Below, in pieces: positions 15,702 to 23,530 of a stretch of 36,034 nucleotides of DNA. Origin of the DNA: JBBQKQ01 sp043719155 (lineage in GTDB: Bacteria > Patescibacteriota > Minisyncoccia > Phycocordibacterales > UBA5272). The number at the start of each line of letters is the position of its first letter. Positions within the stretch are counted from its first letter, which is position 1. The stretch spans positions 1-36,034 of the forward strand of contig JAYSUJ010000015.1 of NCBI GenBank assembly GCA_043719155.1. Direction: 5' to 3'. Both the position numbers and the translations under genes were made by a program. The notes below the pieces were generated by a model. The model did not search any database, was not told the origin of the DNA, and saw nothing but the letters and a program-made list of their open reading frames with translations.

Positions 15702-16976
15702 TTATATTTTCTTAAATTTTAAAACCTCTCTAATAAATTCATCTTGTGAGAGATTCTTATTTTCAACCAAAACAGGTTTATAAACCTCTACTACTTTTTT
15801 AAATTCATCTTCTGTCAAATTAACACAGAATTTAGTTTCCACTTTCACATCTAACCTCGAAACTTTTATATATCCAAATAAATTTCCTGTTCCCACAAAA
15901 ACGTCCAAGTCGTCTCCATCTTCCCCTAAATAACCTTTTACACAACCATATTTAGTAGGGAAAGTTACCCCTTTCAAGGGATAGTCAAGATTGTCAGTGA
16001 AATGTTTATACTCTCCTGCCTCAAATTCATAATTAATTTCAAAGTCTAAAACTTTTTCTTCAATTATAAATTCATTATCGTCTAAATCTTGAATTATCAA
16101 CTCTTTATACCCCCAATTTTTCAAAGCAATGTCTGCATAAATTTTTCCACCATTATTCAAGACTATTTTCTTAAAATTTTCTATGTCCAAAATTTTAAAA
16201 GACAGGTTTTTTCTTGTACCAATATTTTTTACAACCCAACCCACTTCTCGGTAATTTGTGTCTTCTTCTATGTTAAAATCTAAGGCCCCCAATTTTGCAT
16301 GAGCATAAGGTGGGCGAAATTCTAAAAAAACTAAACCGAAAACATTTTCAAAGAAAACCTTAGACTTATTCAAATCTTTGACACCAATCAGTACTTCAGG
16401 GTTAAACAATCCACCTTTACTTGACATTTTCGTCTCACTTGCTATACTCACATTATCGAAAAGAACCCCTGCAGAAGCTACGTGCCCTGTGGGGCCTTTT
16501 CTTTTCAAAAATTCTTCCAAAAATGTAACATTAAATTTTCTCTTTTCTTTGAGTAACTTTGATGTTTTGTTTGACACAACGCCAATACTATAAGCTTGTT
16601 TATTTTTCTCTTTTACGAAATCCAAAAGGGAGGCAAAATCTCCATCACCACTTAACAGGAAAACGTTGTCAATTTTATTTTCTAAAACATCTTGCGTTAT
16701 TCTGTTTGCAATTTGCACATCGCAATTTGCTTTTATTTTATTACCTTCAAAATATATTTTTTTGAACACAGTTTCAACCCCCATCTTTTGTAACAAATCA
16801 TAATCTTGTCTTAAATTTTGCAATTTAGCCGTAAAATAAACACATTGTTTTATTCTGTATCTATCTTTTAAATACTGCAACAAGAACTGTAAATCATAGA
16901 CAATTCCCAAATCACGACAAGTCATTATGAGGTTTGCAGCGTCTATATATAACGAGTTTCTAGATCTGGTTTTCAT
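15702..16976 (-). CDS. Three-domain fusion: NYN (PIN-like) nuclease, VOC domain, pyrophosphatase-like domain
   Basis: 424 residues. Residues 1-160 form a NYN/LabA-type domain: D12 (YIDAANL), D86 (ANCDVQIA), D111 and D113 (LLSGDGDFASLL), the acidic set expected for a metal-dependent RNase. Residues about 193-306 look like a VOC/glyoxalase domain (GVKDLNKSKVFFENVFGLVF, then FKILDIENFKKIVLNNGGKI and IQDLDDNEFIIEE). Residues about 312-424 resemble family I inorganic pyrophosphatase (FPTKYGCVKGYLGEDGDDLDVFV, D353/D355/D358), but are only about 110 residues rather than 170 and lack the usual second Asp cluster. The joint function is unknown. It lies between proS and mreB with gaps of 24 and 5 bases. 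Confidence 0.82.
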   Translation of the reverse strand: MKTRSRNSLYIDAANLIMTCRDLGIVYDLQFLLQYLKDRYRIKQCVYFTAKLQNLRQDYDLLQKMGVETVFKKIYFEGNKIKANCDVQIANRITQDVLENKIDNVFLLSGDGDFASLLDFVKEKNKQAYSIGVVSNKTSKLLKEKRKFNVTFLEEFLKRKGPTGHVASAGVLFDNVSIASETKMSSKGGLFNPEVLIGVKDLNKSKVFFENVFGLVFLEFRPPYAHAKLGALDFNIEEDTNYREVGWVVKNIGTRKNLSFKILDIENFKKIVLNNGGKIYADIALKNWGYKELIIQDLDDNEFIIEEKVLDFEINYEFEAGEYKHFTDNLDYPLKGVTFPTKYGCVKGYLGEDGDDLDVFVGTGNLFGYIKVSRLDVKVETKFCVNLTEDEFKKVVEVYKPVLVENKNLSQDEFIREVLKFKKI

Positions 16977-17000
16977 TCCCTACATTTTACCACATTTTAC

Positions 17001-18287
17001 CTAAAACACCTTTTCCCATAAATTATTTATTTCATTTTTTAATTCTTCATCTGAGCGGTCAGTTGAAATTTCAAAGACTTCTCCAGACTTTCTAAACTTA
17101 ACCTCAACCACTTTTTTATCTAGGTTTTTTTGTCCAATAATTATTTGCATTGGTATGCCGTACAGGTCGGCGTCTGTAAGTTTTTGTCCAACCCCTACAT
17201 TTCTATCGTCAAACAGTACATTCATACTTGAAAGTAGGGCATAAATACTTTCAGCTTTTTTAAACACATTGTCGCCTTGTTCTTTATGCAAAGAAACTAT
17301 ACCAATATCAAAAGGAGCCACAGCTTTAGGCCACACCAAACCTTTATCGTCACCAAATTTTTCCACTAAAACACCCATAATTCTGGTGATACCAATACCA
17401 TATGAACCAAGTATTACCGGCTTTTTCTGTCCATCTTTATCTGTAAAGTACAAGTCCAACTTTTCAGATTTTTCAGAGCCAAATGAAAATATATTTCCCA
17501 CTTCAGAAGTTTTCACTTGCTCTAAATTTTCTTTTACTAGCCCTGCTTTTGCCAATGCCAATACGTTCTCTATTACCTCACTATTTACCCCTGTCATGGT
17601 TTTTCTATCTACATAAATTATATCTTCGCCAGCATCGGTTATAGTTTGAAATTCATGAGAAATGTTTGAAGTAAAAGCACCTCCTGATGCTGCAACAAGA
17701 AACGTCTCTGAGCCTACCCCAACTCTATGATAAAAATTTTTATACGCTTGTATCATAGAATTGTAAAACTTCTCGTGAGCTTCATCACTAACAGTGTACG
17801 AATACAAATCTTTCATCACAAACTCTCTTCCTCGCATTATGCCAGACTTGGCTCTTACTTCATTTCGAAGTTTAGTTTGAAATTGAAAAACATAAAGTGG
17901 TAAATCTTTATAGCTTTGTACATACTGAGTCATCATATTGGTTATCTGTTCTTCGTGACTCCAAGCCAATCCAATTTCTGTATCATTTTTTAATTTAGTT
18001 TTAAACCACACATCCACTTTATCATCTCTCCACCTGTCTGTCTTTTCCCACAATTCTTTTCTTTGCAAATTTGTCATTATTAGTTCATTGCCACCAAAAT
18101 TATTCACCTCTTCACGCGCTATTTGTTTTATTTTTTCTACCACACGTATACCCATCGGCAAGTAGGCGTAAACCCCAGCCATTTCTTTATACACAAAGCC
18201 TGCCTTTATTAGTAAAGTTGCGTTTTTAGTTGTTTCATCACTTGGTACTTCTTTTTTTGTTTTAAGAAATAAATTTGTGTGTTTCAT
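17001..18287 (-). CDS. proS: Prolyl-tRNA synthetase, short form
   Basis: 428 residues. Class II core: motif 1 region (AYLPMGIRVVEKIKQIAREE), motif 2 (FQTKLRNEVRAKSGIMRGREFVMKD, in two parts around R) and motif 3 (GSYGIGITRIMGVLVE), followed by the anticodon-binding domain (about 330-425, VLFDDRNVGVGQKLTDADLYGIP). The roughly 180-residue editing insertion (INS) of the 572-residue E. coli type is absent; only a short segment joins motifs 2 and 3. It charges tRNA-Pro in the cytoplasm; removal of mischarged Ala would need another factor. First gene of the run leading to mreBCD-mrdA. Confidence 0.96.
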   Translation of the reverse strand: MKHTNLFLKTKKEVPSDETTKNATLLIKAGFVYKEMAGVYAYLPMGIRVVEKIKQIAREEVNNFGGNELIMTNLQRKELWEKTDRWRDDKVDVWFKTKLKNDTEIGLAWSHEEQITNMMTQYVQSYKDLPLYVFQFQTKLRNEVRAKSGIMRGREFVMKDLYSYTVSDEAHEKFYNSMIQAYKNFYHRVGVGSETFLVAASGGAFTSNISHEFQTITDAGEDIIYVDRKTMTGVNSEVIENVLALAKAGLVKENLEQVKTSEVGNIFSFGSEKSEKLDLYFTDKDGQKKPVILGSYGIGITRIMGVLVEKFGDDKGLVWPKAVAPFDIGIVSLHKEQGDNVFKKAESIYALLSSMNVLFDDRNVGVGQKLTDADLYGIPMQIIIGQKNLDKKVVEVKFRKSGEVFEISTDRSDEELKNEINNLWEKVF

Positions 18288-18366
18288 ATATTAACTCATT
18301 TTACTACAAATTTTACAAATATTCTTCTTGACTTATATGTTTAAAAGTGTTAAATTAATATTCTTT

Positions 18367-18645
18367 TTATTTGTTTAACTTTTCTAGAGCTTTAACTACC
18401 TCCTCCAGACCATTGCCATACACCCTTACCTCTTGACTAGCACTTTTGGTATTGGCTTTTAAGAGTATTGAGTTTTCGGTCAAAACAACTTTTACAGGCG
18501 ACTCGGACTTGGCATGTTTTTTTTTAGGAATAATTATGCCCGCCGTGTAACTTTTTACATTTTCAGATTTTTCAAAATAATCCAAAAACTTTAAAAGTAT
18601 TTTACTATCAATAAATGTAGTGTGAGACTTGGTTCTTTTAGACAT
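18367..18645 (-). CDS. Conserved-looking small protein of unknown function
   Basis: 92 residues, basic at the N-terminus (MSKRTKSHTTFIDS), with an alpha/beta pattern: a helix (KILLKFLDYFEKS), strands (VKSYTAGIIIPKKK, PVKVVLTENSILLKAN, SQEVRVYGNG) and a final helix (LEEVVKALEKLNK). No signal or membrane segment. The order of elements suggests a small RNA- or metal-binding fold, but no motif decides this. It follows uvrA by 14 bases and is probably the last gene of the antitoxin-toxin-uvrA operon. Confidence 0.7.
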   Translation of the reverse strand: MSKRTKSHTTFIDSKILLKFLDYFEKSENVKSYTAGIIIPKKKHAKSESPVKVVLTENSILLKANTKSASQEVRVYGNGLEEVVKALEKLNK

Positions 18646-18659
18646 TTAAAATTTGTTTT

Positions 18660-21278
18660 TTATTTTTGTCTGTCTCTTTTTAAAACTTTTTTCAAGTATC
18701 TACCTGTGTGCGATTTTTCCACTGTTGCCACATGTTCGGGTGTTCCTTGGGCTACAATATTCCCACCTCCAATTCCCCCTTCTGGACCAATGTCTATAAC
18801 CCAGTCGGCACACTTTATCAAGTCCAAATTATGTTCTATCACCATTACACTATTTCCTTTATCTACCAATTTATTTAAAATATCAATTAGCTTTCGTACA
18901 TCTTCAAAATGGAGGCCAACTGTTGGTTCGTCTAATAGATAAATAGTTCTCTCAGTATGTGGTCGATACAACTCGCTAGAAATTTTAACTCGCTGAGCCT
19001 CACCCCCAGAAAGCGTTGTTGCGGCTTGACCGAGTTTAAGATAGCTCAAACCAACTTGCATCATGGTGTGCAGCCTATCGTAAATGGAAGGGATTTCATA
19101 GAAAAACTTTTCAGCTTCTTCGACCGTCATTTCCAATATTTCAAAAACACTTTTATTTTTAAACTTTACGTCCAAGGTCTCTTTCATAAATCTTTTCCCA
19201 TTACAAACGTCACAAATCACATAAACAGTCGGTAAAAAGTGCATCTCTACAGCTATTTCCCCATTACCTTGACAGGCTTCACAACGGCCCCCTGGAACAT
19301 TGAAAGAGAAGCGACTTGGCGACCAACCTCGCACTCTAGCTTCTGCACTTTCTGCAAACAGTTCGCGTATCGGTGTCCAAATACCGGTGTAAGTTGCCGG
19401 GTTACTTCTAGGAGTTCTACCGATTGGACTTTGGTCAATCAAAATCACTCGTGACAAATTGTCCTCTACTCCTCCAAAAAAGTCACAATTGTAAGTTTTA
19501 GCAGTTCTTAATTTTCTCTCCAGTTTTGCCTCCAAATTTCTATTTATAATCTCATACATAAAAGTAGACTTGCCAGACCCTGAGACACCGGTGATACAAA
19601 CCAACTTTTGAAGAGGTACTTTTGTATTTAAATCTTTTATATTGAAAGCGTTTCCATTTTTAATCACCAACTCTCCACCATTTTTATTTCGTCTTTCTTT
19701 TGGAACAAATACTTTGGTTTCTTCTCGTAAATATGACAAAGTTATAGAGTCACTTTTGTTGGTCGGGGCTGTCAAAAGTTTGTCTAAATAGTCTGAAACC
19801 ACCACATGCCCCCCATGTACCCCAGCGCCCGGACCAATGTCAACTAAAAAGTCAGCTGCGAAGGCCGTATCTTCATCATGCTCAACCACTAAAATAGTGT
19901 TACCCAAGTCGCGTAGTTTTAACAGTGTATTTATAAGTTTTTCATTATCACGTTGATGCAGGCCAATTGTCGGCTCATCTAAAACATAAAGTGCTCCTAC
20001 TAACTGTGATCCTAGTTGCGAAGCAAGTCGGATTCTCTGTGCTTCTCCACCAGAAAGAGTATCAGCTTTTCTGTTTAGGGTTAAATAATTTAAACCCACA
20101 TCTAAAAGAAAAACCAGTCGAGCCGAAATTTCTTTTAAAACTACTTTAGCAATTTCTAATTGTTTGTCCGTCAAATGCAAAGTATCAAAAAAGTTTTTTG
20201 CTTCTTCAATGCTCAAGTCTGTAATGTCTACAATGTTTTTTTTGCTTTCCTTTGCTAACAAAAAAACATTTAGAGATTCTTTTCTAAGTCTCTTACCCTC
20301 ACAATCTTCACATGGGTCTAAAGCCCCTAAATATTTAACACCTAAACCATTACAAGTGGCACATGCCCCGTAAGGCGAATTGAAAGAGAAGAGTCTTGGC
20401 TCAACTTCTGGAAAAGAGAAACCACAATGACTACAAGCAAACTGAGATGAAAGTACTACACTTTCCTCATACAAGTTAAACTCAACCAAGCCCGATGATT
20501 CGTGGATGGCATGCTCTATAGCTTCACTCAGACGAGTTTTAGCGTCTTTGGTTTTTTTTAAAATCTCGTCCACGCCGATACTATCCACCAACACCGAAAT
20601 GTTATGTTTTTTATTTTTCTCTAGAACAATTTTTTCTCTTAAATTATGTTTTTCACCATCAACTATCGCCTCTGTGTAACCCTTGCCCAACATGTCATAA
20701 AGCATTTGGTAATACTCACCTTTTCTACCTCGCACTACTGGTGCCAAAATCTGTACAGTATCTGTTGAAAACACTACACCCTTAACTTTTTTGATAGATG
20801 TTTTACTTGCACGAATTTTCTCTTCGACAATATTTATAATTTCTTCGTTACTCATCTTGCGGATGACTTCACCACAGTCAATACAATGCGGTGTTCCCAC
20901 ACGTGCATACAAAACTCTTAAATAGTCATAAATTTCTGTAATAGTCGCAACTGTACTTCTAGGATTATTGCTTCTAGTTTTTTGATCAATTGCAATAGCG
21001 GGCGAAAGGCCAGAAATTTCGTCCACGTCTGGCTTTTGCAGTTGATTTAAAAACTGTCTGGCATAAGGTGACAAACTTTCTACATATCGCCTCTGCCCCT
21101 CCGCAAAAATAGTGTCAAACGCTAAAGAAGATTTACCTGACCCAGACAAACCTGTAAAAACAACCATTTTATTTCTAGGTATTTCCAAATCTATATTTTT
21201 TAAATTGTGAGTACGCGCCCCTTTTATAACTATTTTATCTCCCTCCACTTTGGCTTGATGTTTATTTTTTTCTTTCAT
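18660..21278 (-). CDS. uvrA: Excinuclease ABC subunit A
   Basis: 872 residues (family about 940). Two ABC ATPase modules are seen: Walker A GLSGSGKSS near 43-51 and GVSGSGKST in the second half, each with LSGGEAQR signatures and LDEPT Walker B segments. Zinc-binding pairs include CSHCGFSFPEVEPRLFSFN ... CATCNGLG and FSFNVPGGRCEACQGNGE ... CDVCNGKRF. It scans DNA for lesions and loads UvrB. It starts only 6 bases after the toxin gene stop, so it is probably co-transcribed with the toxin-antitoxin pair. uvrB lies about 12 kb away in a different operon. Confidence 0.98.
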   Translation of the reverse strand: MKEKNKHQAKVEGDKIVIKGARTHNLKNIDLEIPRNKMVVFTGLSGSGKSSLAFDTIFAEGQRRYVESLSPYARQFLNQLQKPDVDEISGLSPAIAIDQKTRSNNPRSTVATITEIYDYLRVLYARVGTPHCIDCGEVIRKMSNEEIINIVEEKIRASKTSIKKVKGVVFSTDTVQILAPVVRGRKGEYYQMLYDMLGKGYTEAIVDGEKHNLREKIVLEKNKKHNISVLVDSIGVDEILKKTKDAKTRLSEAIEHAIHESSGLVEFNLYEESVVLSSQFACSHCGFSFPEVEPRLFSFNSPYGACATCNGLGVKYLGALDPCEDCEGKRLRKESLNVFLLAKESKKNIVDITDLSIEEAKNFFDTLHLTDKQLEIAKVVLKEISARLVFLLDVGLNYLTLNRKADTLSGGEAQRIRLASQLGSQLVGALYVLDEPTIGLHQRDNEKLINTLLKLRDLGNTILVVEHDEDTAFAADFLVDIGPGAGVHGGHVVVSDYLDKLLTAPTNKSDSITLSYLREETKVFVPKERRNKNGGELVIKNGNAFNIKDLNTKVPLQKLVCITGVSGSGKSTFMYEIINRNLEAKLERKLRTAKTYNCDFFGGVEDNLSRVILIDQSPIGRTPRSNPATYTGIWTPIRELFAESAEARVRGWSPSRFSFNVPGGRCEACQGNGEIAVEMHFLPTVYVICDVCNGKRFMKETLDVKFKNKSVFEILEMTVEEAEKFFYEIPSIYDRLHTMMQVGLSYLKLGQAATTLSGGEAQRVKISSELYRPHTERTIYLLDEPTVGLHFEDVRKLIDILNKLVDKGNSVMVIEHNLDLIKCADWVIDIGPEGGIGGGNIVAQGTPEHVATVEKSHTGRYLKKVLKRDRQK

Positions 21279-21284
21279 ATTGTT

Positions 21285-21572
21285 TTATCGGTTTTGTTTG
21301 TTACTAGATATTTTTAGTAAAATTATTTTCTCATCATTGAAGGTATAGTAAATTAAATTTGGTCCACTTGTAAAAACATGTTCAGCGTCATCAAGCCATT
21401 TTTTTCTTTCAGAAATCATGCCAATTCTAGGAAAGACTTTTAAGTTATTTATTGTTTTTTTAAATTTAAGGTCAAATCTAAGGTATACGTCCACCCCAAA
21501 GTTATCTATAATATAAATAGAAATCTCTTTGAGATTTTGTCTAAAATTTTCCGAGTAAATAACTTTTCGCAT
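21285..21572 (-). CDS. RelE/ParE superfamily toxin-like protein
   Basis: 95 residues, the usual toxin size. The pattern MRKVIYSENFRQNLKEISIYIIDNFG, then LRFDLKFKKTINNLKVFPRIG, and a C-terminal beta-sheet (NLIYYTFNDEKIILLKISS) matches the RelE/ParE fold. Such toxins cleave ribosome-bound mRNA (RelE) or poison gyrase (ParE); which applies here cannot be told, because the catalytic residues of RelE are not conserved across the superfamily. It begins 4 bases after the antitoxin stop. Confidence 0.82.
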   Translation of the reverse strand: MRKVIYSENFRQNLKEISIYIIDNFGVDVYLRFDLKFKKTINNLKVFPRIGMISERKKWLDDAEHVFTSGPNLIYYTFNDEKIILLKISSNKQNR

Positions 21573-21576
21573 GCCC

Positions 21577-21837
21577 TTAGCGTTTTAAGTCAGATTTAAT
21601 TAATGCCCAAAATTCTTCCTCCGTATACATTTTTGAGTTTTTAGCTTTATCTAACTCTTCTATGCCAACTTCTGAAGCCATGTACTTTTGAGCTTCAGTA
21701 TATGCATTTTCCATTTCAGACACAGAGTCACAACCAGAATAGTATAGAACAAGCTCATCTAAAATCTCCTTTGTGGCTTTACTTGGGTCGGCCTTTATCA
21801 ACTCTATTTTTTCCTCAATATTTAATGCGTCTAACAT
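21577..21837 (-). CDS. Antitoxin of a RelE/ParE-type module
   Basis: 86 residues from ATG 21837. This start is chosen because a TGG-TATAAT box (21844-21849) ends exactly 6 bases upstream, so the RNA should begin at the ATG; the longer frame from 21855 would start inside the promoter. The sequence is acidic and helical (NIEEKIELIKADPSKATKEIL, KMYTEEEFWALIKSDLKR), and the C-terminal part resembles the toxin-binding tail of small antitoxins. No clear DNA-binding domain is seen. Its role is inferred mainly from the 4-base gap to the toxin. Confidence 0.72.
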   Translation of the reverse strand: MLDALNIEEKIELIKADPSKATKEILDELVLYYSGCDSVSEMENAYTEAQKYMASEVGIEELDKAKNSKMYTEEEFWALIKSDLKR

Positions 21838-21843
21838 GTCTGC

Positions 21844-21852
21844 ATTATACCA
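21844..21852 (-). promoter_or_regulatory. Leaderless-type promoter of the antitoxin-toxin-uvrA operon
   Basis: Minus-strand TGG-TATAAT, with TATAAT at 21844-21849 and six bases to the ATG. There is no space for a 5' leader or Shine-Dalgarno site. No convincing -35 box. Confidence 0.7.
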
Positions 21853-21867
21853 CAAATGTACATTAGA

Positions 21868-22332
21868 CTATCTCCCTATCACGCTATAACTCCGGTTTAC
21901 ATTCCCAGAGCCAGCAGACAAACCATCTTGAGTTTTGAAAAACTGTGGTATGCCTAACTTCATTCCAAAAGTCACGGCAATAAGTCCAGCAACTGCGTAA
22001 AAAGTAAACATGAGAGTGAGGGTCATGAGGCCATATAAAATATATTTATTTACTTCCTCTCTTTTCACTGTTCCAACACTCACCCTATATATTTGAAGCG
22101 TTAAATAAGCTAGAAAACAAATTACAGCACCTGTAGTAAAGAGCCACAAAACTATGTCGTCTATGATAGCTTTTGCATATTCAAATAACCCAAAAATATC
22201 TTGGGAAAAAGTAGTAGCCGCATAAGCAAAAAATGGAACAAAGAGGAAAGAAAGTCCCAAACCAAAAAGATAAGTTTTTAAATAAATATTTTTTTTAGTT
22301 TTATTTATTTCAAGCTTTTCTTTCTTTAACAT
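21868..22332 (-). CDS. VirB2-like small membrane protein (pilin-like)
   Basis: 154 residues from ATG 22332; the TATACT box at 22339-22344 ends 6 bases upstream and rules out the in-frame TTG at 22350. A signal-like segment (YLFGLGLSFLFVPFFAYA, cleavage near AYA-A) is followed by two long hydrophobic helices (IIDDIVLWLFTTGAVICFLAYLTL and YILYGLMTLTLMFTFYAVAGLIAVTF) with a short basic loop between. This is the layout of the VirB2/TrbC pilin group and of similar Patescibacteria membrane proteins. The assignment is by layout, not motif. Confidence 0.6.
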   Translation of the reverse strand: MLKKEKLEINKTKKNIYLKTYLFGLGLSFLFVPFFAYAATTFSQDIFGLFEYAKAIIDDIVLWLFTTGAVICFLAYLTLQIYRVSVGTVKREEVNKYILYGLMTLTLMFTFYAVAGLIAVTFGMKLGIPQFFKTQDGLSAGSGNVNRSYSVIGR

Positions 22333-22338
22333 ATTTTT

Positions 22339-22344
22339 AGTATA
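22339..22344 (-). promoter_or_regulatory. Leaderless-type -10 box of the 154-residue VirB2-like gene
   Basis: Minus-strand TATACT, six bases before ATG 22332. Confidence 0.6.
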
Positions 22345-22367
22345 CAACAAGTTTATTAAAAACTTTT

Positions 22368-22682
22368 TTATTGTATATAAAGTCCACCACTTGGTGAGTT
22401 ATTTACCCCAAATACTGCACCTGTAAGGGCGATTAGAGAATAGATTGCAAAAATAACGAAAAGTAGAAACAACGCATACATAATATTTTTAGGCTCAACA
22501 CCCTTACCAGACGAAAACGGTGTTGCTGTACCTTTGAATAAACCAACCTTGTTGCCTATAAACTGAACGATTACCCAGAAGAATAGCAGAACGGCACACC
22601 CTGTGATCAGCCACATTGCCCCAGCCTCTATAATTCCCTTTATTGCATAAAGTAAAGCGACAACACCTTCACCTTTTGTCAT
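22368..22682 (-). CDS. VirB2-like small membrane protein (two helices)
   Basis: 104 residues. Two hydrophobic segments (AGAMWLITGCAVLLFFWVIVQFI, about 16-40, and IMYALFLLFVIFAIYSLIALTGAVFG, about 67-92) are joined by a Gly/Lys/Ser loop. A cleavable signal peptide is not evident. The size and hairpin topology fit VirB2/TrbC-like subunits. It follows the 86-residue unknown gene by 6 bases. Confidence 0.6.
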   Translation of the reverse strand: MTKGEGVVALLYAIKGIIEAGAMWLITGCAVLLFFWVIVQFIGNKVGLFKGTATPFSSGKGVEPKNIMYALFLLFVIFAIYSLIALTGAVFGVNNSPSGGLYIQ

Positions 22683-22688
22683 GAATTA

Positions 22689-22949
22689 TTAATATTTCTG
22701 GGCTTTTCCATTTCTAATTAAATCTCCAATATATTCATCTGTTATTGAATTAAAACTATCGGAACCGTTTATTCCACTTACAAAAGCACTTCTGTCTGAA
22801 GACCCGGGTTCAGTATGATTTTCATAATGTGTCTTAGCCTGTGATATAAAGTCATTAGCTGACGAAATCACAAAAGTTACAGGACATTTTGTATCAACAA
22901 GGACTCCCGTGTTTTTGCAAGTTACCATAATCTTGTTTGTGTCTGCCAT
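22689..22949 (-). CDS. Small soluble protein of unknown function
   Basis: 86 residues, soluble, with two Cys in the N-terminal strand region (VTCKNTGVLVDTKCPVTFVISS) and a polar C-terminal half rich in Ser, Asp and Gly. No signal peptide. A TATACT box lies about 38 bases upstream of the ATG. It is the first gene of a three-gene minus-strand set with two VirB2-like proteins. I do not recognise the family. Confidence 0.55.
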   Translation of the reverse strand: MADTNKIMVTCKNTGVLVDTKCPVTFVISSANDFISQAKTHYENHTEPGSSDRSAFVSGINGSDSFNSITDEYIGDLIRNGKAQKY

Positions 22950-23001
22950 GTTTTTATTTATTTAAATTATTTTAATATCTTAAAAGTATACACCCTTTTT
23001 T

Positions 23002-23035
23002 TAAAAAAATACAGACCGTTGCTTGCGCAAGGGTC
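23002..23035 (-). terminator. Hairpin with T run, possible second terminator
   Basis: On the minus strand GACC/GGTC and TTGC/GCAA pairs form a 9-position stem (23014-23035) with one G-G mismatch and a 4-base loop, followed within two bases by TATTTTTTT. It is 90 bases beyond the terminator of the 92-residue gene. Confidence 0.5.
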
Positions 23036-23113
23036 CGGACAATGTGTTGAAGTATTTACTTTCCCACATTGACACTTATGATTACAGACTCAAAACAAAA
23101 ACATTACAAAATT

Positions 23114-23153
23114 TTAAAAAAATAGTGGCCGAACATTTACATGTTTCGGCCAC
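23114..23153 (-). terminator. Terminator after the HPr-like gene
   Basis: On the minus strand GTGGCCGAA (23145-23153) pairs perfectly with TTCGGCCAC (23125-23133); after two bases a run of T follows. The stem can extend through ACAT/ATGT with one bulge. Confidence 0.85.
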
Positions 23154-23183
23154 CCAATTAGCTTTAAAATCTAATCCTGAGCT

Positions 23184-23462
23184 TTACTCAGCTAGACCCA
23201 CAATGCCTGCGGTCTGCATTGAGTTACTCTCTTGCATGTAGGTCAAAACTTCATTCATGGCTGCAGTTGCGGCTTCCATACAGGTCGAACCAATGGCCTC
23301 AAAAGTGCTGTCGTCACTCAAAACGACAACAGACTTGAATCGAGTCACTTTACGGGAAAGCGACATCTCTAGCACACCTGGACGAAGTGGAAGACAACGT
23401 TCAGACAAAGCCTCAGTCTTGAGGGATTTAATTTGGAGCCTGCTCACAATATACCCTTTCAT
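23184..23462 (-). CDS. Small GC-rich gene, possible HPr-like fold without active histidine
   Basis: 92 residues, not firmly recognised. LPLRPGVLEMSLSRKVTRF followed by KSVVVLSDDSTFEA and an Ala/Met-rich helix (CMEAATAAMNEVLTYMQ) resembles the HPr order (LHxRPA helix, strand, loop, strand, helix). The phospho-accepting His would be Pro in LPLRP, so it could not act as a phosphocarrier. The match is by eye and may be chance. The gene is GC-richer than the flanking membrane-protein genes, which it separates, and has a strong terminator. No Shine-Dalgarno site is obvious. Confidence 0.6.
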   Translation of the reverse strand: MKGYIVSRLQIKSLKTEALSERCLPLRPGVLEMSLSRKVTRFKSVVVLSDDSTFEAIGSTCMEAATAAMNEVLTYMQESNSMQTAGIVGLAE

Positions 23463-23530
23463 GGTTTCATGCTGGTATTTCGCCAGTCATGTTTGTATAC
23501 ACTAACTAAAACCCAGAACTTTGTCAAAAA

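Noticed and set aside
23023..23241. Plus-strand open frame of 72 codons
   Set aside because: It starts with TTG inside a hairpin, runs through a minus-strand terminator and into the antisense of the 92-residue gene; no promoter or ribosome-binding site.
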